Positions 52,099 through 63,783 are shown, counted from the first letter of the stretch. The stretch is 64,000 bases of DNA from WLMZ01 sp037139095 (GCA_037139095.1 JBAXHD010000002.1:1-64000), one strand, 5' to 3'. A program made the numbers and translations. The notes: a model not told the origin generated them from the sequence alone.

Positions 52099-53262
52099 AT
52101 GCCTACGTTCCGTGACTTGCTTGCCAAGGCCAAAGCCGAAATCAACGAAATCGACACGGCCACCGCCGAGGCGCGTATCGCGGCCGGTGGGGTCACCGTG
52201 CTCGATGTGCGTGAACCCGACGAGTTCGATCAGGGTGCGCTCGCTGGCGTGATCCATATTCCTCGTGGCCACCTCGAGGCGCAGATCGAAAACCGCATTG
52301 TCGATAAGAACGCGCCGGTCATTGCGTATTGCGCCGGTGGCGTGCGATCGGCGTTTGCCACCAGCACCTTGCAACAGCTCGGCTACACCGACGTCGTGTC
52401 GATGGCCGGCGGCTTTGGTAAGTGGAAAGACGAAGGCCGTGCGTGGTCGAAGCCAGTGGTGCTCACGCCCGAACAGCGCGACCGTTATCAGCGTCACCTG
52501 TTGCTGCCCGAAGTGGGCACCGAAGGTCAGGCCAAACTGCTCGGGTCGCGCGTGCTGCTGTTGGGCGCCGGCGGTCTCGGTTCGCCAGCGGCGTTGTATC
52601 TCGCTGCTGCTGGTGTTGGCACGTTGGGCATTGTCGACATGGACGAAGTCGATGCCTCAAACTTGCAGCGCCAGATCTTGCACAACCTCGATCGCATCGG
52701 CGACCGCAAGGTAGATAGCGCAAAGAAGACCCTCACCTTGCTGAACCCCGATGTCAACGTGGTTACCTACGACACGCGGCTCGACGCCAGCAACATCATC
52801 GACATCATCAGCGGCTACGACGTGATTGTTGATGGCGCCGACAACTTCCCCAGCCGTTACCTACTCAACGACGCATCGGTGAAGCTTGGTATTCCGGTTG
52901 TGCACGGCAGCATCTTCCGGTTCGAGGGCATGGTCAGTGTGTTCGATCCAAAGAATGGTCCTACGTACCGCGACATGGTGCCCGAGGCGCCGCCCGCCGA
53001 GTTGGCACCGAGCTGCGCCGAAGCCGGAGTGCTCGGCGTGTTGCCCGGCATCGTCGGCTCAATCCAGGCGCTCGAGGTCATCAAGCTGTTGCTCAACTTG
53101 GGCGAAGGCCTGTCGGGACGCATCTTGGCAATCGACACCACCGACATGAGCTTCCGTACGTTCAAGCTCAAGGCCGACCCCAACAACTGGGTCACGTGGG
53201 CTAACCGCGACCAGATTGAGGTGCACGACCTCGACGGCCTGTGCGCCCCGTGGACGCACTGA
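52099..53262 (+). CDS. moeZ: MoeZ-type adenylyltransferase with N-terminal rhodanese domain
   Basis: A 387-residue sulfur-carrier activating protein. Residues about 1-110 form a rhodanese domain with the active Cys in AYCAGGVRS. Residues 125-387 form the ThiF/MoeB domain: RYQRHLLLPEVG, LLLGAGGLGSPAALYLAAAGVG, DNFPSRYL. As in mycobacterial MoeZ, the zinc CxxC of E. coli MoeB is replaced (TYRDMVPEAPP). The usual MoeZ has the rhodanese part at the C-terminus, so the domain order is reversed here. It probably activates sulfur carriers for molybdopterin or thiamin/cysteine synthesis. Confidence 0.9.
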   Translation: MPTFRDLLAKAKAEINEIDTATAEARIAAGGVTVLDVREPDEFDQGALAGVIHIPRGHLEAQIENRIVDKNAPVIAYCAGGVRSAFATSTLQQLGYTDVVSMAGGFGKWKDEGRAWSKPVVLTPEQRDRYQRHLLLPEVGTEGQAKLLGSRVLLLGAGGLGSPAALYLAAAGVGTLGIVDMDEVDASNLQRQILHNLDRIGDRKVDSAKKTLTLLNPDVNVVTYDTRLDASNIIDIISGYDVIVDGADNFPSRYLLNDASVKLGIPVVHGSIFRFEGMVSVFDPKNGPTYRDMVPEAPPAELAPSCAEAGVLGVLPGIVGSIQALEVIKLLLNLGEGLSGRILAIDTTDMSFRTFKLKADPNNWVTWANRDQIEVHDLDGLCAPWTH

Positions 53263-53275
53263 GTCGGTTTGCTTG

Positions 53276-53291
53276 CTGAGCTGTTGCTCAG
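53276..53291. terminator. Hairpin between convergent moeZ and aldolase genes
   Basis: Perfect six-pair stem CTGAGC-tgtt-GCTCAG between the two stop codons; it overlaps the aldolase stop. Weak as a terminator because no T-run follows. Confidence 0.35.
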
Positions 53292-54106
53292 TCGAACAAG
53301 TCGGGGTCGGTGCGACAGATTTCTTGCCAGAGAGGCGAGAAGCTGAACCATCCGGCTAACGGATACCCAGTTTGCTTCTGCGTGTATTCGGCATATTCGG
53401 GCTTGATCAGATGCGGCGTGCCTGCGGCCATTGCGAGCAATTGTGCTTGGCAACTGCGCTCCATGCTGATGAACCAGAACGCTGCTTCGTCGACGCTTTG
53501 ACCAACCGTGAACAGACCATGGTTTTGGTGGATGGCCGCTTTGCCGGTGGGGAACTTTGCGGCCAACTCGCGACCTGCCTCAACTTCGAACACCACGGCG
53601 CCGCCCTGCTCTGAGATCACGGTGTGGTCGTCGTAGAAGATGCACGAGTCTTGGGTGATGGGGTCGAGCTTGATACCCAAGCTGCTGAAGGCCTTGCCGT
53701 GTACTGAGTGGCTATGTGCCGCTGCGACGACATCGGGACGGGCCTCGTGGATTGCCGCATGAATCACGAACGCGGCTCGGTTCACGGGGGAGTTGCCGTA
53801 GACCACGTCGCCCGAATGGTTCACCAAGATGAGGTCGCTCACGCTCATGTGTCGGAAGCTCTTGCCGAATGGATTCACCCAGAAACAATCGGGGAACTCA
53901 GGGTCGCGCACGGTGATGTGTCCGGCGACGCCCTCGCCAAATCCGAGTCGACCAAAGATGCGCAACGCGCCAGCAAGCTTCTGTTTGCGTTCGGCGCGCT
54001 CTTCTTCAACCGTGGCGAATGTGGGTGGCAACAAGTTGAGCCCAACCTGTCGAGGGCTGAGTTCTACGCCGTCGATGGAGCGGCTTCCGTTTTCGGTAAT
54101 GGCCAT
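53288..54106 (-). CDS. Class II aldolase/adducin-family protein
   Basis: A 272-residue zinc-dependent aldolase-fold protein. Metal ligands are in AAHSHSVHG near residue 135 and in HQNHGLFTVG near 190; FGEGVAGHITVRDPE and NPFGKSF are further family marks. It could act on a sugar phosphate or a short hydroxy acid; in this subfamily the substrate is often unknown. The Met at 54104-54106 was chosen since the frame upstream is antisense to the RidA gene. Confidence 0.9.
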   Translation of the reverse strand: MAITENGSRSIDGVELSPRQVGLNLLPPTFATVEEERAERKQKLAGALRIFGRLGFGEGVAGHITVRDPEFPDCFWVNPFGKSFRHMSVSDLILVNHSGDVVYGNSPVNRAAFVIHAAIHEARPDVVAAAHSHSVHGKAFSSLGIKLDPITQDSCIFYDDHTVISEQGGAVVFEVEAGRELAAKFPTGKAAIHQNHGLFTVGQSVDEAAFWFISMERSCQAQLLAMAAGTPHLIKPEYAEYTQKQTGYPLAGWFSFSPLWQEICRTDPDLFD

Positions 54107-54202
54107 CCCGCGAGCATACGCATGTTGGCCGGGGTGGCAAGGCTTGAACCACAACTCGCGCTGATCGCGCTGTCGGGGGCGCTGGTACGCGAGGATCGCA
54201 AC

Positions 54203-54586
54203 ATGAACACAGAGATCTCGCCGTCGACGATTGCTCCCCCTGCCGCGAACTACGCGCACGCAGTGCTGGTCGAAAGCCCGACGCGCACCTTGTACACATC
54301 GGGTGTGGTGCCGGTAGCTCCCGACGGCTCGGTGCCACAGGGAATTCGTGACCAGACCGAAGTGGTGTGGGCGAACATCGTGGCGATCTTGGCTGAGGCC
54401 TCGATGACCGTGAACGACATCGTCTCAATCACTACCTACGTGGTGAACAGCGAGCCCTTGGCCGACATCATGGCGGTGCGCGACCGCGTTCTCGATGGAC
54501 GTCGAGTGGCCAGCACCCTCGTGACGGTGCCTGCCTTGGCCCGCCCTGCATGGCGGCTTGAGATCGCAGTGATCGCCGCGGTTTAG
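54203..54586 (+). CDS. RidA/YjgF-family enamine/imine deaminase
   Basis: A 127-residue trimeric RidA-like protein. It shows the typical start ([16 protein letters not shown]), the [15 protein letters not shown] segment and the strand [10 protein letters not shown]. The usual signature Arg is present in the C-terminal part ([21 protein letters not shown]). Such proteins hydrolyse reactive enamines from PLP enzymes. It is divergent from the aldolase and 34 bases before the mutase gene. Confidence 0.88.
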   Translation: MNTEISPSTIAPPAANYAHAVLVESPTRTLYTSGVVPVAPDGSVPQGIRDQTEVVWANIVAILAEASMTVNDIVSITTYVVNSEPLADIMAVRDRVLDGRRVASTLVTVPALARPAWRLEIAVIAAV

Positions 54587-54620
54587 CGGCAGCGCCTGTT
54601 GCGCCGTACGCTCATGGTTC

Positions 54621-56201
<1,581 letters not shown>

Positions 56202-56206
56202 CCCAC

Positions 56207-56231
56207 GAGCGGGGGCCCGTCGCCCGCGCTC
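56207..56231. terminator. Bidirectional terminator candidate between mutase and dapD
   Basis: Ten-base arms GAGCGGGGGC and GCCCGCGCTC (one mismatch) around ccgtc, placed between two convergent stop codons. Confidence 0.55.
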
Positions 56232-57148
56232 TAGTTCTTGTGCAGATCGCCGTTGAGGCCGTCCCATTTCACTGAGCGTGGAATGGCCTCGACGGCGCCG
56301 GTCTGGCTGTTGCGGCGATACAGCAAACCGCCAGCGCCATTGAGTTCGCGGGCTTTGACGACTTCGCCATCGGGTAGTCGCACCAACGTGCCGGCCGTGA
56401 TGTAAAGGCCCGCTTCGACCACGCATTCATCGCCGAGACTGATACCAATGCCGGCCTCAGCGCCGAGCAAACAACGCTCGCCAACCGACACCACTTGCGT
56501 GCCGCCACCCGACAACGTGCCCATAATCGATGCGCCGCCGCCGATGTCGCTGCCGTCGCCAACGATGACGCCTGCGGTGATGCGACCCTCGATCATCGAG
56601 GTGCCCAACGTGCCTGCGTTGAAGTTGCAGAAGCCTTCGTGCATCACGGTGGTGCCCGAGGCAAGGTGTGCTCCGAGGCGCACGCGGTCGGCGTCGGCAA
56701 TGCGCACGCCTGACGGCACCACGTAGTCGGTCATGCGCGGGAACTTGTCGATGCTGTGCACGGTGAGGTTCTGGCCAGCGGCCCGAGCGCGCAGGCGAAC
56801 ATCGTCGATAGTGGATATAGCGCAGGGTCCGAGGTTGGTCCATGCGACGTTGGTGAGCAATCCAAAGACCCCTTCGAGGTTGATGGTGCGTGGCTTCATC
56901 AATCGATTCGAAAGGAGATGCAAACGCAAGTACACATCGGAGGCGCTGCTCGGTGGCGTGTCGGTGTCGATCTGCAACGCGACGCCGACAGTGGTGACGC
57001 CGCGCACAGCATCGGTTACGTAGGCGCCCGCGAGATCGTCGTGATCGCTAGCGGGCGCTTCGCCGAGTGCGAGATGTGGATACCACGTGTCGAGCGTTGA
57101 GCCGTCGGCGGCGATGGTCGCGATACCGCGACCCCATGCGAGTGTCAT
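56231..57148 (-). CDS. dapD: Tetrahydrodipicolinate N-succinyltransferase (actinobacterial type)
   Basis: Lysine/diaminopimelate biosynthesis enzyme of 305 residues. The N-terminus ([23 protein letters not shown]) and the left-handed beta-helix with hexapeptide repeats from about residue 180 ([32 protein letters not shown]) match the actinobacterial DapD. The Met at 57146-57148 lies one base after the lysS stop, so translation is coupled. It provides DAP for peptidoglycan and lysine, which pairs naturally with lysyl-tRNA synthetase. Confidence 0.93.
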   Translation of the reverse strand: MTLAWGRGIATIAADGSTLDTWYPHLALGEAPASDHDDLAGAYVTDAVRGVTTVGVALQIDTDTPPSSASDVYLRLHLLSNRLMKPRTINLEGVFGLLTNVAWTNLGPCAISTIDDVRLRARAAGQNLTVHSIDKFPRMTDYVVPSGVRIADADRVRLGAHLASGTTVMHEGFCNFNAGTLGTSMIEGRITAGVIVGDGSDIGGGASIMGTLSGGGTQVVSVGERCLLGAEAGIGISLGDECVVEAGLYITAGTLVRLPDGEVVKARELNGAGGLLYRRNSQTGAVEAIPRSVKWDGLNGDLHKN

Positions 57149-57149
57149 G

Positions 57150-58679
57150 TCAGAAAACCTCGGGTCGAAGGGTTGGGAAGAGAATGACTTCTTTGATCGA
57201 GTGCACGCCCGAAAGCAGCATGACCACGCGGTCCATGCCGATGCCAAGGCCACCGGTAGGCGGCAAGCCGAACTCAAGCGCCCTGAGGTAATCCTCGTCG
57301 ACGCCGTTGGCTTCGTCGTCGCCCGCGTCTTTGGCGAGCTGTTCGTCTTGGAAGCGAATGCGTTGCTCTACCGGGTCATTGAGCTCGCTGTAGCCGTTCG
57401 CAAGTTCGCGACGACCAACGAACAGTTCGAAGCGCTCGGTGAGATGCGGATCGTTGCGGTCGGTGCGGGCCAATGGGCTGATCTCAACAGGGTGGCCGGT
57501 GACAAAGGTTGGCAGCACCAGCTTGTGTTCGGCGGTGGCCTCGAAGAGTTCTTCGATGACTTTGCCGGTGCCCCAACGCGGTGCGCAGCTGACGCCGTGA
57601 TCGCTGGCGAGCGCGCGGAGTTTCTCGAGCGGTTGCGATGGGTGAACAGCGACGCCGATGGCTTCTTCAACAAGGTCGATCATGCGGGCCTGACGCCACG
57701 GCTGAGCGAGGTCTACCGTTTGGTCGTCGATGGTGACGACCGTGGTGCCAATGGCATCTCGTGCTGCGTTGACGATGAGCTCTTCGGTGAGCGCAATCAC
57801 GTCGCTGCAATCGGCGAACGCTTGGTACGACTCCATCATCGTGAACTCGGGGTTGTGCCGCGTGCTGATGCCTTCGTTGCGGAACACGCGACCGATCTCA
57901 AACACGCGCTCCATGCCGCCCACGATGAGCCGCTTGAGATGTAGCTCGAGCGCAATGCGCAGATACAGAGTCATGTCGAGCGTGTTGTGGTGCGTGATGA
58001 ATGGTCGCGCGTGCGCTCCGCCTGCTTCGAGGTGCAGCATCGGTGTTTCGACTTCGATGTAACCGTGGCCATGGAGCGTGCGGCGGAAACTGGAGATGAC
58101 AGCGTGACGCACCTGGAATGTGCGGCGCGCTTCTTCGTTCACGATGAGGTCGGTGTAGCGCTGCCGATATCGAGTATCGGTATCGGTGAGGCCCTTCCAC
58201 TTATCGGGCAGCGGACGCAACGCCTTTGACAAGAGCTGCAATGACTCGACCCGAACGCTGAGCTCACCTTTGCGGGTAGTCATCACGATTCCTTCGACAC
58301 CAACCCAGTCGCCAAGGTCGAGGTCGCCGATATCGGCAAAGGCCTGATCGCCCACGATTGCCTTGGAGACGAACAACTGGATCTCGTCGCTGCGATCGCG
58401 CACGGTGGCGAAGATGAGCTTGCCCTGCTCGCGCTTGAGCATCATTCGCCCAGCGATGGAGACGCGGCTTTCGGTTTCGGTGCCTGGCTCTAACTCGCCG
58501 TGTTCGGCGCGGATCTCGCCGAGAGTGTGGCTGCGATCGAAACGGTATGGGTACGGATTGTTTCCGGTGGTTCGAATGTCGTCGAGCTTCGCGAGTCGCT
58601 TGGCCTTCTCGGCCTCGAGTCCGCTACCACTGAGCAGGTCGGATTCAGCATCGGGGGAGGCATCGGGAGTTTCGTTCAC
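57150..58679 (-). CDS. lysS: Lysyl-tRNA synthetase, class II
   Basis: A 509-residue class IIb synthetase that charges tRNA-Lys. An N-terminal OB-fold anticodon-binding domain ([21 protein letters not shown]) is followed by the class II core: motif 1 FLEVETP-like (YIEVETPML), motif 2 [18 protein letters not shown] and motif 3 [11 protein letters not shown]. The GTG at 58677-58679 gives a normal length with a short disordered, acidic N-terminus. Promoter presumably lies between it and the divergent M15 peptidase gene. Confidence 0.95.
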   Translation of the reverse strand: MNETPDASPDAESDLLSGSGLEAEKAKRLAKLDDIRTTGNNPYPYRFDRSHTLGEIRAEHGELEPGTETESRVSIAGRMMLKREQGKLIFATVRDRSDEIQLFVSKAIVGDQAFADIGDLDLGDWVGVEGIVMTTRKGELSVRVESLQLLSKALRPLPDKWKGLTDTDTRYRQRYTDLIVNEEARRTFQVRHAVISSFRRTLHGHGYIEVETPMLHLEAGGAHARPFITHHNTLDMTLYLRIALELHLKRLIVGGMERVFEIGRVFRNEGISTRHNPEFTMMESYQAFADCSDVIALTEELIVNAARDAIGTTVVTIDDQTVDLAQPWRQARMIDLVEEAIGVAVHPSQPLEKLRALASDHGVSCAPRWGTGKVIEELFEATAEHKLVLPTFVTGHPVEISPLARTDRNDPHLTERFELFVGRRELANGYSELNDPVEQRIRFQDEQLAKDAGDDEANGVDEDYLRALEFGLPPTGGLGIGMDRVVMLLSGVHSIKEVILFPTLRPEVF

Positions 58680-58769
58680 AGGGGCTGAACGGTATCTGGT
58701 CTGAGCCGGTGAACGCGAGCCAATTGCACTGCCGTGGGGCATGCCCCCTGCCGTCGTAATGTCGGGGTG

Positions 58770-60113
58770 ATGAAACGCGCCGCCGCCCTCGTTCTCGGTG
58801 CGCTCGTGATCGTCACGTCGCTGTCCTCAAGTCAGGCCATTGGCCCGCTGAGTCGGATCGTGGCACCCGTTACTGCAACTGCGACCGCTCAAGCCGTAGT
58901 GACGCCCACAGATGTCGTGCGCGTGTATCAAACCAGCGGGCTGTCAGCCGACGCGTATTCGCTTGCCGCGAGCGCAGCCAACTCGGCGCGGGCAGCGTGG
59001 TCCGAGTCTCGGGGCGCAAGTGTGCCAATGGGACTTGTGATGCGCGGGCCAGCCATTGTGCAACAGCCCGAGATCGCTGGCTACCACTTTCCGATGGGCG
59101 TCACTGTGTTGCCTTCCGAGGCGATCGCTGCGCTGATGGGTCGTGATGTCGCCGCCGTGCTCGCTCGGGGCGAGGTCGTGATGGGCGCGACCACCGCTGG
59201 CTTGCGTGATGCGCGGGTCGGCGACACCATCGATCTCGAGGCAGCCTCCGGAGCGGTGGTGCGGCTTACGATCGGCATGGTTGCCAGCGACTCGGTCATC
59301 GGCGGAACCGAAGTGCTGCTGTCGCCGGCGCAGGGTGATTCTCTTGGGGTCACGCGGGTGACAAGCATCGTGGTGTGGGGCTTTGCCTCACGAGACAGCA
59401 TCGATGCAAACCTCGCCGCGTATGGGCTCGAGCAACGAGCCGACACACGGGTGCGGCGAAGCTGGGATCCGTTCGATCCTGACGCCACGCTGAGCATGTC
59501 TGAAGCGAAAGCGCGTTTGGGCGAGTTTGCGTATCGCGTGCGGCCGAACGGAGTCGACGTTGATGTCACGCCAACCTGGGTCAACCAGTTCATGCCGCCC
59601 GTTCGTGAGTTGTATCCCACCGGTATCAATGCTCGGTGTAACTATGTGATCCAAGCAGACCTGCGCGCGGCTCTCAACGACGTGATCAACGCTGGCCTCG
59701 CTGGGCAGATCGATGTTGCCAACGCCAATCGATACGGCGGGTGTTTCTACCCTCGCTTCAACCGGGTCGCGGGCAACCTTGGAGTGTTGTCGAGGCATTC
59801 GTGGGGCGCGCCACTCGATACCAACACCACCACCAATGCCCAAGGCGCTGCGCCGCAAATGAACTGTGATGTGGTGCGCATTTTCCGCAAGCACAACTTT
59901 GCGTGGGGCGGCAATTTTGTCACCTCTGACGGCATGCATTTCGAGTGGGTGGGCGAGCAGCGAGACCAGTATCAGTTCCCGTCGCGCTACTGCCCAAACC
60001 TGCCAGCACCTCCATCAGTGACATCAGCGGGTAGCAACTCGGGGGCACCGTTAGAGCCGAGAACCATGCGCCCCAGATTGTTTGTCGATGATGGATGGGG
60101 CCTTGGCGAGTAG
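58770..60113 (+). CDS. Secreted M15-family D-Ala-D-Ala carboxypeptidase-like protein
   Basis: A 447-residue exported protein. A signal peptide or anchor (residues 1-30) is followed by an extended alpha/beta N-terminal part (about 35-230), unrecognised except for an FtsX/MacB-periplasmic-like flavour. The C-terminal M15 domain holds the zinc ligands: LSRHSWGAPLDTN (His, Asp) and SDGMHFEWVG (His). Such enzymes trim peptidoglycan peptides. The Met at 58770 was chosen because an earlier GTG lacks a signal peptide. Confidence 0.88.
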   Translation: MKRAAALVLGALVIVTSLSSSQAIGPLSRIVAPVTATATAQAVVTPTDVVRVYQTSGLSADAYSLAASAANSARAAWSESRGASVPMGLVMRGPAIVQQPEIAGYHFPMGVTVLPSEAIAALMGRDVAAVLARGEVVMGATTAGLRDARVGDTIDLEAASGAVVRLTIGMVASDSVIGGTEVLLSPAQGDSLGVTRVTSIVVWGFASRDSIDANLAAYGLEQRADTRVRRSWDPFDPDATLSMSEAKARLGEFAYRVRPNGVDVDVTPTWVNQFMPPVRELYPTGINARCNYVIQADLRAALNDVINAGLAGQIDVANANRYGGCFYPRFNRVAGNLGVLSRHSWGAPLDTNTTTNAQGAAPQMNCDVVRIFRKHNFAWGGNFVTSDGMHFEWVGEQRDQYQFPSRYCPNLPAPPSVTSAGSNSGAPLEPRTMRPRLFVDDGWGLGE

Positions 60114-60124
60114 TCTCACGCGTT

Positions 60125-61483
60125 GTGTCGACTCGCTTTGTGATCATTGGTGGTGGTCCAGCAGGTAATACTGCTGCTACCTATGCCGCCCGTTTGGGTG
60201 CCCATGTCACGTTGATCGAGCGTGATGTCATCGGTGGCGCAGCGCACCTGTGGGACTGCATTCCGTCGAAGACGATGATCGCTACCGGTGGCGCGATGAG
60301 TTTCACCAAACGTATCCATGGCATGGGTCTCGAGCAGCAAGATGCCGAAGTCGACAACGCTGCGCTTCAGGGTCGCATCGAAGACATCCAAAGTCGGTTG
60401 CAGAGCAACTCCATCCGGTTGCTCGAAAGCCAGGGTGTTCGACTGATGATGGGCTCGGCTCGATTCGTCAGTCCGAACGTGATCGAAGTAGCTACTGCCG
60501 ATGGCATCGAGCAGATCGAAGCCGATGCCGTGCTCGTTGCTTCTGGCTCGCGCCCGCGCATCCCCGACTGGTGCCATCCCGACGGAGAACGCATTCTCAC
60601 AACTCGCGATTGCTACCCGCCCAAGGTGTTCCCAACGAGCATGACCGTGGTTGGCTCGGGTGTTACTGGCGTTGAGTTCGTGCACATGTTCTCCTCGTTT
60701 GGCGCAAGCGTGTCGCTCGTGGTGAGCCGCCAACAGGTTCTTCCCACGAAGGACCCCGAGGTTGCTGCCGTTCTTGAAGATGACTTCTTGAGGCGCGGTG
60801 TTCGCCTTCTGAAAGGCGCGCGAGCTATCTCGATCGAACGCAACGGCGACGAGGTCACGGTGAGTTGCGACGATGGTCGGGTAGTGCGCAGTTCGCATGC
60901 AGTACTCGCGATCGGCTCGGTGCCGAACACCGACGAACTGCGCCTCGAGCTTGCTGGAGTGCAAACCGACAGCGGGTACGTCACCATCAACCGGCATTGT
61001 CAGAGCAACGTGGCGCACATCTACGCGGCCGGCGACGTGAGCGGCAAGTTGCCCTTGTCGTCAGTAGCCAGCATGCAAGGTCGCAAAGTAGCCGAGCATG
61101 TGATGGGTCTCCACAAAGTTGCGCACCGTCACCTCGACTACGACAAGGCCGCTTCGGCCATCTTCACCGAGCCAGAAATTGCCGATGTGGGCCTCGCTGA
61201 AGCCGATGCTTTCGCGGTGGGTCGCAAGATTCGGGTGACGAAGGTGCCGTTCAGTTCGAACCCGAAGGCGTTGATCAACAACGACTCGCGCGGCTTTGTG
61301 AAGATCGTGTCCGATCCCGCGACGGGTGTTGTGCTCGGCGGTTCGATCGTTGGTCGACACGCAGCCGAGCTCATCAGCGTGATTGCGTTGGCGGTCACGG
61401 CAAACCTCACGGTGAGCGACATCGTCGAAAGCTTGCTCGTACATCCTGCAATGAGCGAGGCGCTCGCCGAGGCCGCCGAATGA
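60125..61483 (+). CDS. lpdA: LpdA-like FAD-dependent pyridine nucleotide-disulfide oxidoreductase
   Basis: A 452-residue flavoprotein related to lipoamide dehydrogenase. FAD site VIIGGGPAGNTAATYAARLG, NAD site VVGSGVTGVEFVHMFSSFG, and the dimer end VHPAMSEAL are intact. The redox pair is broken: GGAAHLWDCIPSK keeps only one of the two cysteines of the lipoamide dehydrogenase motif CxxxxC, as in M. tuberculosis LpdA (Rv3303c), a NAD(P)H quinone reductase. It is therefore probably a quinone reductase, not a lipoamide dehydrogenase. GTG start 11 bases after the M15 gene. Confidence 0.86.
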   Translation: MSTRFVIIGGGPAGNTAATYAARLGAHVTLIERDVIGGAAHLWDCIPSKTMIATGGAMSFTKRIHGMGLEQQDAEVDNAALQGRIEDIQSRLQSNSIRLLESQGVRLMMGSARFVSPNVIEVATADGIEQIEADAVLVASGSRPRIPDWCHPDGERILTTRDCYPPKVFPTSMTVVGSGVTGVEFVHMFSSFGASVSLVVSRQQVLPTKDPEVAAVLEDDFLRRGVRLLKGARAISIERNGDEVTVSCDDGRVVRSSHAVLAIGSVPNTDELRLELAGVQTDSGYVTINRHCQSNVAHIYAAGDVSGKLPLSSVASMQGRKVAEHVMGLHKVAHRHLDYDKAASAIFTEPEIADVGLAEADAFAVGRKIRVTKVPFSSNPKALINNDSRGFVKIVSDPATGVVLGGSIVGRHAAELISVIALAVTANLTVSDIVESLLVHPAMSEALAEAAE

Positions 61484-61493
61484 GTAGCGCTTT

Positions 61494-62000
61494 GTGAACT
61501 CGTTTGGCCAATCCGATATTGATCGCGAGGCGCTGAATCAAGAACTTGGACTGCCCCCCGGCATTGTTCTTGCACCTATTTGGCGGCGCGTGCTCGCGCA
61601 GGCAATCGACCAGCTCGTGATCCTTGTGCCGGCTGCCCTGATTGCGATTATCGCGGTCGGGGTTCATACGCCCGACGATCTGAAAGTGCACGCGTTCGGC
61701 GTCAACGTTGCGGTCTTGGCCACTGCGTTTTTTTACGACTTCGGGATGATTGCACTGTGGGGCCGCACCGTCGGCAAGATTGCTCTTGGCACTCAGGTGG
61801 TTCGGGTCGACTCTGGCGGAGCGGTGTTGCCGTCGTCAGCCGCAATTCGCTCGCTGGTGCCATTGGCAGCCGGCGTTGCGCCGGGAATCGGTTACGCGTT
61901 GAGCATCGTTGTGTATGCGCGCATGATCTTCGACAAGCGACGCCAAGGGTGGCACGACAAAGGTGCGGGCACGATTGTGGTGATTCGTCGCAGCGAGTAG
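61494..62000 (+). CDS. RDD-family membrane protein
   Basis: A 168-residue protein with three or four hydrophobic segments (about 34-60, 68-92, 115-145). RDD motif elements are visible: Arg in WRRVLAQAIDQLVIL with its Asp, and WGRTVGKIALGTQVVR followed by DKRRQGWHDKGAGTIVV. Function unknown; RDD proteins may be transporters or exporters of ions. GTG start, ten bases after lpdA. Confidence 0.88.
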   Translation: MNSFGQSDIDREALNQELGLPPGIVLAPIWRRVLAQAIDQLVILVPAALIAIIAVGVHTPDDLKVHAFGVNVAVLATAFFYDFGMIALWGRTVGKIALGTQVVRVDSGGAVLPSSAAIRSLVPLAAGVAPGIGYALSIVVYARMIFDKRRQGWHDKGAGTIVVIRRSE

Positions 62001-62010
62001 CCCGCTGCGA

Positions 62011-63783
62011 TTAGGCGATGATGATCAACACATCGCCGGCGCCAACGGTGGCACCGGTAGTGGTCTTGATCTCTTTCACGGTGCCCGCCTTCTCGGCGGC
62101 AATCTGGTTTTCCATCTTCATCGCTTCGAGCACAACAACCGACTGCCCGATTTCGACAACCTGATCGACCTCGACCAAGATTTTCACGATGGTGCCTTGC
62201 ATTGGAGCGGTCACGTTGCCGCTGCCAGCTCCCGCATTGCCTGCTGATGCACTCGCCGAACGAGTTGGCTTCTTGGCTGCAGCCTTCGAGCTGGCCACCA
62301 CTGCCTGGCCCTCGGGAACCCACATCTTCACGTCGAAGCGCTTGCCGTTGACCTCGACCGTGGTGTTGCGCTGCACGAGTGGCTCGGCTGCATCGTCGCC
62401 AGCAGCCACCGGTGCGGCGGGCGCCTCGATGCCGCTGAGGTCGAGCACTTCTTCGACCCACTTGGTGCTGTGCTTCATTGCCTGAAAATCGGGATGCTTG
62501 AGAATCGCGAGGTCGGCGGGGATGGTGGTTGCCACACCTTCGACAACCATTTCTTCAAGGGCGCGGATGGTGCGTGCAATCGCGGTTGGGCGATCCTTGC
62601 CCCACACCACAAGCTTGCCGACAAGGTTGTCGTAGTACTGGCTGATCTCGTCGCCGGCCATGTATCCGCCGTCGAAACGCACGCCGAAGCCATCGGGGGT
62701 AACCAGCTTGGTGATGAGGCCGGGACTTGGCAGGAATTTGCCGCCGGCCGGGTTCTCGGCGTTGATGCGGATCTCAATGCTGTGGCCGCTGCGCGCTGCG
62801 GCAACTTCGGCTTGTGTCATTGGCAATGGCTCGCCGCTGGCAACGCGGATCTGCCACTCGACCAGATCGATGCCGGTGATCTCTTCGCTGACGGGGTGCT
62901 CCACCTGCAAACGGGTGTTCATCTCGAGGAAGAAGAACTCGCCGTCTTGGTAGATGAACTCGACGGTGCCGGCGTTGTAATAACCAACGGCCTTGGCGAC
63001 CTTGATGGCGGCTTCGCCCATGGCGTCTTCGACGCCGTCGGGGAGTGCGGTGGCTGGAGCCTCTTCGACCAACTTTTGGTGACGGCGCTGGGCCGAACAG
63101 TCGCGCGTGCTGATCCATACGACGTTGCCGTCTTTGTCGCCAACAAGCTGAACTTCGATGTGGCGTGGCCAGGTGAGGTAGCGCTCGACGTAGATTTCGT
63201 CGCGGCCGAAATAGGCCTTTGCTTCGCGCTGAGCGCTGTCGACGGCGTCTTGAACAGAGGCTTCGTTGTGCACCACTTTCATGCCGCGACCGCCGCCGCC
63301 GAACGCAGCCTTGATGGCAATTGGCCAACCGTTGCTGCGGCCGAACTCGATGATCTCGTCGGCGCCCTTTGCGAACTCGGTGGTGCCCGGCACGATGGGT
63401 GCGCCGCCGGCCATTGCTGCCTTGCGGCTGCTGACCTTGTCGCCCATGACATCGACGGCTTCCGGTGGTGGCCCGATAAACGCCACACCCATCTCGGCGA
63501 TGGCACGATTGAAGTCGGGGTTCTCGCTGAAGAAGCCGTAGCCCGGGTGCACGCCGTCGGCGCCACTGAGGCGGATTGCATTCAGGATCGCCTCGGTGTT
63601 GAGGTAGCTCTCGGCGGCGGTCTGTCCGCCGAGCGCATACGCCTCGTCGGCGAGACGCACATGTAGCGCGTTTCTATCGAGTTCGGAGTAGACCGCGACG
63701 GTTGCGATGCCCAGTTCTCGGGCGGCCCGAATGACTCGGACAGCAATTTCTCCACGGTTGGCGATGAGTATCTTCTTCAGCAC
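62011..63783 (-). CDS. accA3: Biotin-dependent acyl-CoA carboxylase alpha subunit (biotin carboxylase + BCCP)
   Basis: A 590-residue fusion. The N-terminal biotin carboxylase (about 1-450) contains KILIANRGEIAVRVIRAARELG, the ATP-grasp lid GGGGRGMKVV, the catalytic region FLEMNTRLQVEHPVSEEITG and SIEIRINAENP. The C-terminal biotinyl domain (about 515-590) has the biotin-accepting Lys in EAMKMEN. An Ala/Pro linker joins them. In actinobacteria such alpha chains serve acetyl- and propionyl-CoA carboxylases, matching the mutase at 54621. The divergent gene encodes its biotin ligase. Confidence 0.95.
   Translation of the reverse strand: MLKKILIANRGEIAVRVIRAARELGIATVAVYSELDRNALHVRLADEAYALGGQTAAESYLNTEAILNAIRLSGADGVHPGYGFFSENPDFNRAIAEMGVAFIGPPPEAVDVMGDKVSSRKAAMAGGAPIVPGTTEFAKGADEIIEFGRSNGWPIAIKAAFGGGGRGMKVVHNEASVQDAVDSAQREAKAYFGRDEIYVERYLTWPRHIEVQLVGDKDGNVVWISTRDCSAQRRHQKLVEEAPATALPDGVEDAMGEAAIKVAKAVGYYNAGTVEFIYQDGEFFFLEMNTRLQVEHPVSEEITGIDLVEWQIRVASGEPLPMTQAEVAAARSGHSIEIRINAENPAGGKFLPSPGLITKLVTPDGFGVRFDGGYMAGDEISQYYDNLVGKLVVWGKDRPTAIARTIRALEEMVVEGVATTIPADLAILKHPDFQAMKHSTKWVEEVLDLSGIEAPAAPVAAGDDAAEPLVQRNTTVEVNGKRFDVKMWVPEGQAVVASSKAAAKKPTRSASASAGNAGAGSGNVTAPMQGTIVKILVEVDQVVEIGQSVVVLEAMKMENQIAAEKAGTVKEIKTTTGATVGAGDVLIIIA

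Noticed and set aside
62470..63666. 398-codon plus-strand frame opposite the carboxylase alpha chain
   Set aside because: Shadow frame; the minus strand encodes an unmistakable biotin carboxylase.
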